A stretch of DNA of 64,000 nt, taken from NCBI GenBank assembly GCA_036871055.1, contig CP141893.1:3720001-3784000 (forward strand), read 5' to 3'. Positions within the stretch are counted from its first letter, which is position 1, and each line of letters opens with the position of its first letter. This DNA comes from Bisbaumannia sp015645095. Its GTDB lineage: Bacteria > Pseudomonadota > Gammaproteobacteria > Pseudomonadales > Halomonadaceae. The notes beneath the pieces were generated by a model, which made no database searches, was not told where the DNA came from, and saw nothing but the letters and a program-made list of their open reading frames with translations. The translations under genes were made by a program, and so were the position numbers. Positions 13,005-23,473 of the stretch are shown piece by piece.

Positions 13005-13034
13005 CTCTTTGTTATTGCTGTGGTTGATGTGTTC

Positions 13035-13688
13035 TCAGTGGCGCAGCAGCACCACCAGTTCCCGGGGGCCGTGCACCCCATAGGCCAGGGTCTGCTCGAT
13101 ATCCGCGGTCTTGCTGGGCCCGGAGATCAGCAGCGCATTGGTGGGCATTCCCTGGCCCCAGGCGTGGCGCTCCATGACGTCGAAGAGGGTCTCTTCGATC
13201 GCCTCGGCATCCAGCACGGCGATATGGATCGGCGGCACCAGGCTCAGCAGCCGCGGCTCGTCCGGGGTCGGCCAGAGCCACAGGCTGCCGGTCTCGGCGA
13301 CGCCCCCGCCGGTGGAGGTCAGCCCCGCCTCCGTCCGGAAGAAGAGTTCCTCCCGCCAGGCGTCCACCGGGCGATCCGCATCGACCAGGGTGACCTCGGC
13401 CTCGGCCAGGGCGGCCCGGGCCTCGGCGGCGACCGGGTGCGCCCGCCCCAGGGCCAGGCGCCGGATGCCCTTGTCGGCCAGCACCCGGGCCAGGGCCTGG
13501 GTCCAGTCGGCTCGGGGGGTGTGAATCACCTCACCATGTACCGAGGTGATCCAGGCCGTGAAGCGGCGCAGGCGCTCCTCCCGGCTCCAGCCACGGCCGC
13601 TCATCACCGAGAAGTCGCTGACGGGGGGCGTCAGGGGGCCGTCGAGGCGCCGACGCAGCCGCCCCAGGATGGTCTCGCGGGCACTCAT
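13035..13688 (-). CDS. lutC: Lactate utilization protein LutC
   Basis: Third subunit of the LutABC iron-sulfur L-lactate oxidase, which converts L-lactate to pyruvate without LldD. The 217-aa protein belongs to the LUD domain family: VVSEREVG-type N-terminus MSARETILGRLRRRL, GGGVAETGSLWLWP in the middle, and LLISGPSKTADIEQTLAYGVHGP toward the end (segments only). The ATG at 13688 is chosen because GAGGAGGAATC precedes it; an open extension upstream lies inside lutB. It overlaps the lutB stop by 4 bp (ATGA), so it is coupled to lutB. Confidence 0.93.
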   Translation of the reverse strand: MSARETILGRLRRRLDGPLTPPVSDFSVMSGRGWSREERLRRFTAWITSVHGEVIHTPRADWTQALARVLADKGIRRLALGRAHPVAAEARAALAEAEVTLVDADRPVDAWREELFFRTEAGLTSTGGGVAETGSLWLWPTPDEPRLLSLVPPIHIAVLDAEAIEETLFDVMERHAWGQGMPTNALLISGPSKTADIEQTLAYGVHGPRELVVLLRH

Positions 13689-15145
13689 GATTCCTCCTCG
13701 ATGGTCGAGCGATGACGCTTCACCAGGGCATGCAGGGAGTGCCGGGCCGGCTTGGGGGCGACCCGGTGGTCGCTCCAGGGGCCCAGCTTGCCGGGCGTCA
13801 GGGGCCCCAGCTTGCCGGCCACGCCGGCGGCGCCGCGCCAGGCACCGGGGTGCGTCGCCAGCCACTGCCAGGCCTTCCAGGCGGCGGCCTCCGTCTTGGT
13901 ACGCTTGCTCCCGGCGCCGGGCACGTTACCGCGCCCCTCCCCCACCGCCTCCCGGCGCAGCCGGGTCAGCAGGGCGGGAATCGGGATCTTCACCGGGCAC
14001 ACCTCGCCGCAGGCGCCGCACAGGCTGGAGGCGGTGGGCAGGTCCTTGGTGGCCTCCAGGCCCATCAGGTGCGGCATCAGGATGCTGCCGATGGGGCCCG
14101 GGTAGGTGGTGCCATAGCTGTGGCCGCCGACCCGGGTATAGACCGGACAGTGGTTCATGCAGGCGCCGCAGCGGATGCAGCGCAGGGTGTCGAGGAGCTC
14201 GTCGTCCTGATAGATGGCGGAGCGGCCGTTATCGACCAGCACCAGGTGGACCTCCTCGGGCCCGCCCTGCTCGTCGCTCTTCCGCGGCCCGGAGATCATG
14301 TTGAGGTAGGTGGTGGCGTGCTGGCCGGTGGCGGAACGGGTCAGCAGCGCATAGAGGGGCGCCACGTCGCGCAGCTGCTCCACCACCTTCTCGATGCCGG
14401 TGACGGCGATATGCACCGGCGGCACCGTGGTGGTCATGCGCCCGTTGCCCTCGTTCTCCACCAGGCAGAGGGTGCCGGTCTCGGCCACCGCGAAGTTGAC
14501 CCCGGTGATGCCCACGTCGGCGGCCATGAAACGTTCGCGCAGCTGGGCCCGGGCGGCGGCGGTCATGGCGTCCACGTCACGGGTGTGCGGGATGCCGGTC
14601 TTGTCGTGCATGACATCGGCGATCTCGTCGGTATTGAGATGGATCGCCGGCATGATGATATGCGAGGGGGTCTGGTCATTGAGCTGCACCAGGTACTCCC
14701 CCAGGTCCGACTCCAGGGCCTCGATCCCCGCCGTCTCCAGGTGGGCATTGAGGTGCATCTCCTCGGTGACCATCGACTTGCCCTTGATCACCGCCTTGGC
14801 ACCGCGGGCCTCGCAGAGTTCACGGATCAGCCGGCAGGCGGCCTCGCCATCCTCGGCCCAGTGCACCCGAATGCCATTGGCCTGACAGTTGGCCTCGAGC
14901 CGCTCCAGCAGCGTCGGCAACTGGGCCAGGGCGCGCAGCCGCACGCTGGCCCCCAGCTCGCGCAGCGCCTCCAGCTCCCAGTCGGCGAAGGCCTCGCGGC
15001 GCTTGCCCATCAGGCCATCCATGGCGCTGCGGAAGTTGGCACGGATCTGCGGGTTGCCCAGGGCATCATGGGCCTGACGATGAAAGGCCTGGGGGGTGAA
15101 GGTTTGAACACCAGGGGTTTGCACGCCGGGGGTCTCGACACTCAT
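13685..15145 (-). CDS. lutB: Lactate utilization iron-sulfur protein LutB
   Basis: Subunit of the LutABC L-lactate oxidation complex. The 486-aa protein carries a LUD domain (about residues 70-290, including GAKAVIKGKSMVTEEMHLN) followed by two 4Fe-4S motifs, CIRCGACMNHCPV and CGACGEVCPVKIP, and a C-terminal LutB/LldF extension. The start at 15145 (MSVETPG) follows GGAGGG and overlaps the lutA stop by 4 bp; longer in-frame forms would run deep into lutA. The order lutA-lutB-lutC with 4-bp overlaps throughout implies one coordinated mRNA. Confidence 0.94.
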   Translation of the reverse strand: MSVETPGVQTPGVQTFTPQAFHRQAHDALGNPQIRANFRSAMDGLMGKRREAFADWELEALRELGASVRLRALAQLPTLLERLEANCQANGIRVHWAEDGEAACRLIRELCEARGAKAVIKGKSMVTEEMHLNAHLETAGIEALESDLGEYLVQLNDQTPSHIIMPAIHLNTDEIADVMHDKTGIPHTRDVDAMTAAARAQLRERFMAADVGITGVNFAVAETGTLCLVENEGNGRMTTTVPPVHIAVTGIEKVVEQLRDVAPLYALLTRSATGQHATTYLNMISGPRKSDEQGGPEEVHLVLVDNGRSAIYQDDELLDTLRCIRCGACMNHCPVYTRVGGHSYGTTYPGPIGSILMPHLMGLEATKDLPTASSLCGACGEVCPVKIPIPALLTRLRREAVGEGRGNVPGAGSKRTKTEAAAWKAWQWLATHPGAWRGAAGVAGKLGPLTPGKLGPWSDHRVAPKPARHSLHALVKRHRSTIEEES

Positions 15146-15900
15146 TTGCCGACCCTCCGCCACAGGTAGGAGGCGATATGCTCGCCTTCGACCTCGGAGT
15201 CCCGATGAGCGAGCCGCCCGGCGATATTCATCAGGCAGCCGCAATCGGAGGTGACGAAGCGCTCGGCGCCCGCCGCCTCGATGGCGCGACTCTTGTCCTC
15301 GACCATGGCCGCCGAGACCTCCGGGTGGCGCACCGCGAAGGTACCGCCGAAACCGCAGCACTCGGCGGCGCGCGCCTGCTCCACCAGGGTCACCTGCCCC
15401 AACTGGGCGAGCAGTGCCGGCCCAGTCTCCGCCAGCCCCATCTCGCGACGAGCACTGCAGGAGGTGTGCATGGCCACCGTCTCCGGCTCACCGCGATCCT
15501 CGAGGGTCAGGTGACAGACATGCACCAGGAACTCGGTCAGCTCATAGACCCGCCCCGCCACCGCCTCGGCCTGGGCCTCGAGGGGCGTGCCGGCAAACAG
15601 CGTGGGGTAGTGGTGGCGCAACATGCCGCCACAGGAGCCGGAGGGCACCACGATGGGCCAGGGCTCGGGGAAGAGCTCGAGCTGGGCCGCGGCCACGGCA
15701 CGGGCCTCGTCCTGATAGCCGGAGGTATAGGCGGGCTGTCCACAGCAGGTCTGATCCTCGGGGAAGACCACCGCGATGCCTTCCCGCTCCAGCAGGCGGA
15801 TGGCGTCGAGGCCCGCCTCGGGGAAGAACAGATCGACCAGGCAGGTGCCGAAGAGGTAGACCCTCGGCGGCTTGGGGGGATAACACTTGATGGGGGTCAT
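15142..15900 (-). CDS. lutA: Lactate utilization (Fe-S) protein LutA
   Basis: Subunit of the LutABC L-lactate oxidation complex, related to the CCG-domain subunits of glycolate oxidase and heterodisulfide reductase. The 252-aa protein has the two expected cysteine-rich domains: CCGQPAYTSG with the preceding GTCLVDLFFP, and CCGFGGTFAVRHPEVS with the preceding HTSC. The ATG at 15900 (MTPIKCYPP) is chosen because CAGGAGACGCC precedes it; the open frame runs further upstream across the operator and is rejected as coding there. It is the first gene of lutABC-lldP-dld. Confidence 0.94.
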   Translation of the reverse strand: MTPIKCYPPKPPRVYLFGTCLVDLFFPEAGLDAIRLLEREGIAVVFPEDQTCCGQPAYTSGYQDEARAVAAAQLELFPEPWPIVVPSGSCGGMLRHHYPTLFAGTPLEAQAEAVAGRVYELTEFLVHVCHLTLEDRGEPETVAMHTSCSARREMGLAETGPALLAQLGQVTLVEQARAAECCGFGGTFAVRHPEVSAAMVEDKSRAIEAAGAERFVTSDCGCLMNIAGRLAHRDSEVEGEHIASYLWRRVGK

Positions 15901-15943
15901 GGCGTCTCCTGGGGCAGGATGCATGGTCACCGCCCTCGACGGG

Positions 15944-15964
15944 TAAATTGGTAAAACCAATTTA
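15944..15964 (-). promoter_or_regulatory. LutR-type operator O1 (lutA side)
   Basis: Perfect inverted repeat AAATTGGTAAAACCAATTT, extended by one more base pair on each side, 44 bp before the lutA start. The core AATTGGT-N3-ACCAATT is the type of site bound by FadR-family GntR regulators of lactate genes (LldR) and by PdhR. It overlaps the expected transcription start of lutA, so binding would block transcription. Confidence 0.85.
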
Positions 15965-15982
15965 CAGCTAGCGTTGAGGCAC

Positions 15983-16010
15983 CTTAAAAGGCCGCCAAAT
16001 GCCGTGTCAA
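15983..16010 (-). promoter_or_regulatory. Probable lutABC promoter
   Basis: Minus strand TTGACA (16010-16005), 16-bp spacer, TTTAAG (15988-15983). The -10 is weak. It lies about 20 bp before operator O1, which supports the assignment. Confidence 0.55.
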
Positions 16011-16144
16011 ACCCTGCCGCCCAATTTACCACTTATTGATCACTAGACTTTAGTCTTGGTCGCGTCGACGACTCTGCAAGTCTCTGAAAACCGGCAAGAA
16101 GCCGCACCGCCTCGAGTTTGCCCCGGGTCGGTGACATGCCGTAG

Positions 16145-16161
16145 AATTGGTATTACCAATT
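16145..16161 (+). promoter_or_regulatory. LutR-type operator O2 (lutR side)
   Basis: Perfect palindrome AATTGGTATTACCAATT, 24 bp before the lutR start. It shares both 7-base arms with O1, and the two are about 199 bp apart. The pair suggests autoregulation and perhaps looping, as described for E. coli lldPRD. Confidence 0.88.
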
Positions 16162-16184
16162 GCATTATCGCAACGCAGGACGCC

Positions 16185-16952
16185 ATGACCTACCAGACCG
16201 TCAAACAGCCCCGCCTCGCCGATGTGATCACCGAACGGCTGGAGTCGATGATCATCGAGGGCAGCCTCCAGCCCGGCCAGCGCCTGCCCCCGGAGCGGGA
16301 ACTGGCGGAGCGCTTCGGCGTCTCGCGCCCCTCCCTGCGCGAGGCGATCCAGAAGCTGGCCGCCCGCGGCCTGCTGACCAGCCGCCAGGGCGGTGGCACC
16401 TTCGTCACCCAGGAGCTCAATACCCGCTACAGCGACCCGCTGCTGGAGATGCTGGCCCGCCACCAGGAATTTCACCTCGACCTGCTGGAGTTTCGCGACG
16501 CCATGGAGGGGCTCTCCGCCTACTATGCGGCGCTGCGTTCCACCCCCGCCGACAAGGCACTGCTGGTGCAGCGCTTCGAGGAGCTGGAGGCGAGCTTCGC
16601 CGGCCGCGACCCGGAGCAGGAGGCCAAGGCGGATGCCGCCTTCCACCTGGCCATTGCCGAGTCGGCCCATAACGTGCTGCTGCTGCACACCATTCGCGGC
16701 ATCTTCCACCTGCTGGAGAAGAGCATCGTCGACAACCTGGCCTACCTGTTCGAGAAGCCCGACTCGCGCCCGCGACTGATGGAACAGCACCGCGCCCTGC
16801 TCGAGGCGATTCTCGCCGGCGACGCCGAACGGGCCCGGGAGCGCGCCCATGAGCACCTGGTGTTCGTGGAGGAGGGGCTGCTGGAGCTGGAGCGCGCCGA
16901 GACCCGTGCCCAGCGCGCCCTGCGCCGCGCCCAGGCCCATGGCACGCCATGA
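16185..16952 (+). CDS. lutR: GntR/FadR-family lactate regulator
   Basis: Cytosolic repressor expected to sense lactate or a related acid and control the divergent lutABC-lldP-dld operon and itself. The 255-aa protein has an N-terminal winged helix (residues about 8-75, LPPERELAERFGVSRPSLREA, with GGGTFV on the wing) and an FCD effector domain (about 90-245). The ATG at 16185 follows GCAGGACGCC and leaves operator O2 upstream; an earlier in-frame start would place the operator inside the gene. It overlaps the next gene by 4 bp, so regulator and sensor kinase are made together. The effector is inferred from context. Confidence 0.92.
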   Translation: MTYQTVKQPRLADVITERLESMIIEGSLQPGQRLPPERELAERFGVSRPSLREAIQKLAARGLLTSRQGGGTFVTQELNTRYSDPLLEMLARHQEFHLDLLEFRDAMEGLSAYYAALRSTPADKALLVQRFEELEASFAGRDPEQEAKADAAFHLAIAESAHNVLLLHTIRGIFHLLEKSIVDNLAYLFEKPDSRPRLMEQHRALLEAILAGDAERARERAHEHLVFVEEGLLELERAETRAQRALRRAQAHGTP

Positions 16953-18836
16953 GTCGCCGCGCCCTGCGCCCGATTCTGGCGCTACTGCTCCTGCTGGGCC
17001 TGGCCCTGGTGATCTGGCCGGCCACCCAGGTGGCCCGGGAACAGGCCCTGAGTCGACTGCATGACGAGGCCGACAACGAACTGCGCCTCTCGGTGGCCGG
17101 GTTGCGGGGCCACCTTTCCCGCCACGAATACCTGCCCCAGCTGCTCGCCTCCCGGGAGCCGGTGCAGCGCTTCCTGGAGGCCCCCTCCCGGCACTCGGCG
17201 CAGTCCCTCAACCTGCTGCTGGACGGCTTCCGCGCCATCGCCGATGTCTCCGATGTCTACCTGCTGGATCGCCACGCGGACACCCTGGCGGCCAGCAACT
17301 GGCACCGGCCGGATACCTTTATCGGCCAGAACTACACCTTCCGCAGCTACTACAGCGATGCCATCGCCGGTCGCGAGGGACGCTTCTACGGCCTGGGCGT
17401 CCAGTCCCTGGAACGGGGCTACTACTTCTCGGCCCCGGTCTGGCTGCCCGATGACGAGCGGGAGCCCGCCGGCGTCATGGTGGTCAAGGTGCTGCTGGAC
17501 GCCCAGGAGGCCGCCTGGGCCGAGCAGCAGGCGGAACTGCTGGTGGTGGATGGCCAGGGCATCATCTTCATGGCCAGCCAACCGGAGCTACGCCTGGCGG
17601 CCCTGAAGCCACTGAGCGACGCCGAGCGCCGCGACCTGCTGGCCACCCGCCGCTACGCCGACGAGTCCCTGGCCCCCTCGGGACTGCGACGGCTGGAGCC
17701 GCGCGGCGACCACAGTGACCTGGTGACCTTCGCCCACGGTCCCCTGCGCGACCAGACCTTCCTGCGCCAGGTGCGGCCGCTACCCGAGCTGGGCTGGGAG
17801 ATGCATATCCTCAAGCCACTGACGGCGGTACAGGCCGCCCAGTGGCAGGCCGCGCTGCTGGCCGGTGGCCTCTACGGCATCCTGGTGCTGGGGGCCGGCG
17901 TGGGCTGGCAGCGCCTGCGCCTGCGCCGCCAGCGGGAGCACTTCGCCGAGCGGGAACGCCAGACCCTGGCCCAGGCCCGGGACGAACTGGAGCGCAACGT
18001 GGCACGCCGCACCCGCGACCTGGTGGAGAGCAACCGCCGCCTCTCCGATGAGATCGAGGAGCGCCGCCGCGCCGAGGCGACCCTGCGCCAGACCCAGGAC
18101 GAGCTGATTCAGGCCGCCAAGCTGGCCCTGCTCGGCCAACTGGCCGCCGGCATCAACCACGAGCTCAACCAGCCCCTGGCGGCGGTTCGCTCCTACGCCG
18201 AGAACGCCCGCGCCTTCCTGGCCCGCCAGCAGGCCGAACGCGCCGATGCCAACCTGGCCGAGATCGTCGAGCTCACCGGGCGCATGGCGGAGATCAGCGC
18301 CCAGCTCAAGCAGTTCTCCCGCAAGAGCGGCGAGCAGCTGACCAGCGTCTCGGTGGGCGACTGCTTCGGCTATGCCCTGCGCCTCTATCGGGCCCGCCTC
18401 GACCAGGACGGGGTGAGGGTGGAGCGCCGCTGGCCCGAGGCGCCGGTCTGGGTGCGCGCCGACCTGGTGCGCCTGGAGCAGGTGCTGGTCAACCTGATCG
18501 GCAACGCCCTCCAGGCCATGGCCCAGACGCCCTCGCCGCGACTGATCCTGGGCATCGATACCCTGGACGATGAGGTACGCATCGAGGTAACGGACAACGG
18601 CCCCGGCATCCCGGAGAGTCAGCTATCGCGGATCTTCGAGCCCTTCTTCACCACCAAGTCGCCGGGCACCGGCCTGGGGCTGGGGCTATCGATCTCGTCG
18701 CGGATCATCGCCGACCTGAGCGGCCGCCTCGGTGCCGAGAACTTGCCCGAGGGCGGCGCCCGCTTCACCATTCGCCTGCCCCGGGATCGATCCCCGGAGG
18801 CATCCGAGCCCCCTTCGACCCAGGAGCGACACTCCC

Positions 18837-18844
<8 letters not shown>
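16949..18844 (+). CDS. dctB: DctB-like sensor histidine kinase
   Basis: Membrane sensor kinase, 631 aa. A signal-anchor helix (residues about 7-27) precedes a periplasmic double-Cache region of about 250 residues (YLLDRHADTLAASNW, FRSYYSDAIAGREGRFYGLG). A second helix lies near 300, followed by a coiled coil. The HisKA domain has its phospho-acceptor His in INHELNQPLAAVRSYAEN. The HATPase domain shows NLIGNALQAM, DNGPGIP, FFTTKSPGTGLGLGLSI. Family DctB proteins sense C4-dicarboxylates. Placement between lutR (ATGA overlap) and dctD (8-bp overlap) suggests lactate or a related acid could be the signal, but that is inference. Confidence 0.88.
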
Positions 18845-20207
<1,363 letters not shown>

Positions 20208-20234
20208 GGCTTCTCTCGAAGACGCCAGGTCGAG

Positions 20235-20350
20235 CGGCGCCGGGGGTGGGCTGCCGCGGGAGTCATTTGCCAGGGAAGGCAAATGTAGCGCCCAGGGAGG
20301 GGTTCACCGCGCCCCGCGAAGGCCTACCCCCGGGATAGCCGCGGGAGAAA
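20235..20350. repeat. Dispersed intergenic repeat, copy 1
   Basis: About 116 bp very similar to 23246-23360. Shared blocks include GGCAAATGTAGCGCCC and CGCGCCCCGCGA. It fills most of the gap between dctD and the convergent membrane hydrolase gene. No protein is encoded. Confidence 0.8.
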
Positions 20351-20377
20351 ACGGCCACTGGCATGAGCCGTCAATAC

Positions 20378-21058
20378 CTACTGCCAGCGCGGTAGTAGAT
20401 GGGCGCCCTGGCCCAGCAGTTCGATCAGCGGGGGCCAGGGGGGCAACCAAGGCAGCAGCCCCACCGCCAGCAGCAGCATCAGCGCCGAGTTGCCCGGCTC
20501 GCGCAGGTCACAGAGCTTCAGCGCCGAACCGAAGGAGCGCTTGATGCGCGCCCCCACCAGGTCGACGCTATAGAGTTCGTCCAGCAGCAGGTGAATGATG
20601 CAACCCAGCAGCAGCGCCAGCCCCTGGGCCCAGGCCAGGCCCGCCTCCTGGGCCAGCAGCCGGTAGCTCAGGGCGGTGGTCACCAGGCCGCACAGCCCCG
20701 CCGCCAGCAGCGAGTGCCAGATGCCGCGATGCACGGTAAAGCGCTTGAAGACGGCGCCGGCCAGGTGACGCACCCCCACATAGAGACCGCCGCAGGCCAC
20801 CAGCAGCTCGCCGGGGGAGAGCCGTCCCTGCAGCAGCAGGGCACCGCCCACCACCGCCAGCACGGCAAACAGATTGAAGATCAGGCGAATTGCCCGGGAG
20901 TGATCGGAGTCGATGTCCGGCAGGATGCCGCCGAAGGCCACCAGACCCAGCAGCGGCCAGGCCTCCAGGCCCGACCAGAGCCCGACCTGCCAGCCGCCGT
21001 AGGCACCGACAGCGCCGATGGCGGTGGCCACGCCGAGATGGGTATGAAAATTCGCCAT
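20378..21058 (-). CDS. YdjM/DUF457-family membrane-bound metal-dependent hydrolase
   Basis: An integral inner-membrane protein of about 226 aa with four or five hydrophobic segments. The family signature is a set of conserved His/Asp residues: NFHTHLGVATA at the N-terminus, GGILPDIDSDHSRA near 50 and HRGIWHSLLAA near 125, with DELYSVD later. These resemble the metal-ligand pattern of phospholipase-C-like hydrolases. The enzymatic activity of the family is not well established. The ATG at 21058 is chosen over a TTG 30 nt upstream. Convergent with dctD; it is a single-gene unit. Confidence 0.85.
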   Translation of the reverse strand: MANFHTHLGVATAIGAVGAYGGWQVGLWSGLEAWPLLGLVAFGGILPDIDSDHSRAIRLIFNLFAVLAVVGGALLLQGRLSPGELLVACGGLYVGVRHLAGAVFKRFTVHRGIWHSLLAAGLCGLVTTALSYRLLAQEAGLAWAQGLALLLGCIIHLLLDELYSVDLVGARIKRSFGSALKLCDLREPGNSALMLLLAVGLLPWLPPWPPLIELLGQGAHLLPRWQ

Positions 21059-21208
21059 GCCGGCGAGGGACTCCCGATAACTGGACAAATAACCAGATTA
21101 TCGCCCGGTATGGCCCGAGAAAACAATCAGTTGGAGATCCCTTTCAAGCATGACGGCCAAGCTCTCCGTGGCAAGCCCCACAAAAACCACCGACAGCTGT
21201 GACTTGGC

Positions 21209-21745
21209 TTACTCTTCCAGGTACTGATCCTTGAGCTTGACGTAGTTGCCGGCGCTGTAGGCGAAGAAGCGCCGCTCCGTCTCCTTGAGCGGGCGCAGCG
21301 CCTTGGCCGGGTTGCCGGCGTAGACATGGCCACTCTCCAGGCGCTTGCCCGGAGTCACCACGGCGCCGGCGGCGATGATCACTTCATCCTCCACCACGGC
21401 GCCATCCATGACGATGGCGCCCATGCCCACCAGGATACGGTCACCCAGGGTGCAGCCATGCAGCACCGCCTTGTGGCCGATGGTCACGTCGTCACCGATG
21501 GTCAGCGGATAGCCGCCGGGGTTGTAGTCGCTGGCATGGGTGATATGCAGCACGCTGCCGTCCTGGACGCTGGTGCGCGCACCGATGCGAATGCGGTGCA
21601 TATCGCCGCGAATCACCGCCATGGGCCACACCGAGCTGTCGTCACCCAGCACCACATCGCCCACCACCACGCTAGCGGGATCCACATAGACCCGCTCGCC
21701 GAGGCGAGGGGTCAGGCCACGATGGCTACGCAGTGCCTCTTGCAT
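21209..21745 (-). CDS. yrdA: Gamma-class carbonic anhydrase-like protein (YrdA family)
   Basis: A 178-aa left-handed beta-helix hexapeptide-repeat protein. Imperfect repeats run from VVVGDVVLGDDSSVWPMAVIRGD through VTPGKRLESGHVYAG (segments). Zn-ligand histidines are in VLHITHASD and VTIGHKAVLHG, matching the Cam/YrdA pattern. CO2 hydration is known for some members, but YrdA-type proteins are often inactive in vitro, so the role is open. It lies 33 nt downstream of the NSS symporter on the same strand and is probably co-transcribed. RBS GGGAG is suitably spaced. Confidence 0.9.
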   Translation of the reverse strand: MQEALRSHRGLTPRLGERVYVDPASVVVGDVVLGDDSSVWPMAVIRGDMHRIRIGARTSVQDGSVLHITHASDYNPGGYPLTIGDDVTIGHKAVLHGCTLGDRILVGMGAIVMDGAVVEDEVIIAAGAVVTPGKRLESGHVYAGNPAKALRPLKETERRFFAYSAGNYVKLKDQYLEE

Positions 21746-21778
21746 CTTGTCGCTCCCGGGGCGTCATCGCCCTCGTTG

Positions 21779-23122
21779 TCAGATCAGGGTGGAAAACAAC
21801 ACCACCAGGGTCAGGGGAATGGAGACATAGCGTACCACCGTCCGCCACACCCGGTAGCCGGTGGGGCCCGCATCCAGGGCGCGCAGGGCGATATCCCTCG
21901 GCACCACCCAGGCGGCGAAGATGGCGATCAGCAGGCCCCCCACCGGCAGGAAGAACTCGGTGGGTACGGTGGTCACCAGCTCGAAGAAGTTCATCCCGGC
22001 GATCCAGTGCACCTCCGCCAGGCTGGAGAAGGAGAACACCGACAGCAGCCCCACCAGCCATACCGCCACCCCGACCAGGGCGGCGGCCTGGCCGCGCTTG
22101 AGCCCAACCCCCTGCAGGCCCGCCACCATAGGCTCGGCCAGGTTGATGGACGAGGTCCAGGTGGCCATCAGCAGCAGCAGGAAGAAGAGCCCCAGCCACA
22201 GCTGGCCCCAGGGCAGCTCGGCGAAGGCGATGGGCAGGGTAACGAACATCAGCCCGGGCCCCTCGCCCGGGTCGATGCCCTGGGAGAAGACCACCGAGAA
22301 GATGGCGATGCCCGCCAGCAGGGCCACGGCGACGTCCAGCGCCGCCACCGCCACCGCGGCCCGGGGCAGGCTCTGGTGATCGGGCATGTAGGCCCCATAG
22401 GCCATCAGCGCACAGGCCCCCACCGCCAGGGTGAAGAAGGCATGGCCCATGGCGTGCATCACCACCACCGGCGTCACCGCCGAGAGATCGGGCCGGAACA
22501 GCCAGACCAGGGCGGTGCCGAAGCCGTCGGTGGTGGCGGCATAGCCCACCAGCACCAGCAGCAGCAGGTAGAGCAGCGGCATCATCAGGTTATTGAGCTT
22601 CTCCAGGCCGTTGGCGACCCCGGCGGCCACCACCGACAGGGTCAGCAACAGGAAGAGGGTGTGGTTGAAGGTCATGCGCAGCGGATCGGCCAGGAAGGCC
22701 TCGAAGCTGGCCCCCACCTCCGCCGGGCTGCGCCCCACGAAGTCGCCGCGCACCGCCTCCACCAGGTACTCGATGGACCAGCCGGAGACCACCGAATAGA
22801 AGGAGAGGATCAGGAACACCGTCAGGCCGCCGAACCAGCCCAGCCAGCGCCAGTGGGGCGTGGCGCCGGCCTGGTTGGCCAGTTGCAGCAGCGACTGCAT
22901 GGGGCTGCGCCGCCCGGCGCGACCGATCATGATCTCGGCCATCATCACCGGCAGGCCCAGCAGGGCCACGAAGCCCACATAGAGCAGCAGGAAGGCCGCG
23001 CCGCCGTTCTCGCCGGTGATATAGGGGAAACGCCAGATATTGCCCAATCCCACCGCGGCACCGGTCACGGCGAGAATAAAGGCGCGCTGGGAGCCCCAGC
23101 GCTCCAGGGTCTCGTGCATCAT
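21779..23122 (-). CDS. Sodium-dependent neurotransmitter-symporter-family (NSS/LeuT) transporter
   Basis: Na+-coupled amino-acid type symporter of the inner membrane, 447 aa with about 11 hydrophobic segments. Transmembrane segment 1 carries the family signature GAAVGLGNIWRFPYITGENG, where the unwound helix binds Na+ and substrate. Segment 6 corresponds to FFTLAVGACALMAYGAY. Bacterial members transport amino acids such as Leu, Trp or Tyr; the substrate here cannot be read. AAGGA lies before the first of two adjacent ATG codons (23122). Sodium coupling fits a halophilic host. Confidence 0.9.
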   Translation of the reverse strand: MMHETLERWGSQRAFILAVTGAAVGLGNIWRFPYITGENGGAAFLLLYVGFVALLGLPVMMAEIMIGRAGRRSPMQSLLQLANQAGATPHWRWLGWFGGLTVFLILSFYSVVSGWSIEYLVEAVRGDFVGRSPAEVGASFEAFLADPLRMTFNHTLFLLLTLSVVAAGVANGLEKLNNLMMPLLYLLLLVLVGYAATTDGFGTALVWLFRPDLSAVTPVVVMHAMGHAFFTLAVGACALMAYGAYMPDHQSLPRAAVAVAALDVAVALLAGIAIFSVVFSQGIDPGEGPGLMFVTLPIAFAELPWGQLWLGLFFLLLLMATWTSSINLAEPMVAGLQGVGLKRGQAAALVGVAVWLVGLLSVFSFSSLAEVHWIAGMNFFELVTTVPTEFFLPVGGLLIAIFAAWVVPRDIALRALDAGPTGYRVWRTVVRYVSIPLTLVVLFSTLI

Positions 23123-23245
23123 GGGAGCTGTCCTTGTGTCACGGGCCGGCCTGGGCCGACGATAAGGGCGCAAGCCTAGCAGGCCTGCCCAGGCCGGCCA
23201 ATCCGCCCAGCGTCGATAGTCGGGCAGGCACAGCCGAATGGCTCA

Positions 23246-23360
23246 GGGGCGCCGGGGGCGGGACGGAGCGGGGGTCATTTGGCCATGGACGGCAAATGTA
23301 GCGCCCCGGGAGGGGTTTACCGCGCCCCGCGATGGCCTGCCCCCGGGGTAGCCCCGTGCC
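23246..23360. repeat. Dispersed intergenic repeat, copy 2
   Basis: About 115 bp matching copy 1 at 20235-20350, including GGCAAATGTAGCGCCC and CGCGCCCCGCGATGGCC. It occupies the middle of the 351-bp gap between the NSS symporter and prlC (divergent genes). The rest of that gap shows the repeated phrase CCCAGCGTCGATAGTCGGGC at about 23207 and 23394, flanking this copy. Confidence 0.8.
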
Positions 23361-23473
23361 TCAACAGGAGACGACCGGTGAGTGAAAGAGTCCCAGCGTC
23401 GATAGTCGGGCGATTGAAACCCCGCCGCCGCATCCCCATCTAAGGGCTATTCACCGTTAGCGACGAGGCCCGC

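Noticed and set aside
15964..16184. Sigma-54 promoter for lutA (TTGACACGGCATTTGGC on the minus strand)
   Set aside because: Both invariant dinucleotides fail (GA instead of GG, GG instead of GC). It is better read as a sigma-70 -35 region.
16056..16184. Longer form of lutR starting upstream of the operator
   Set aside because: It would put the AATTGGT operator inside the coding region and adds residues that do not look like a GntR N-terminus; the ATG at 16185 has a fitting RBS.
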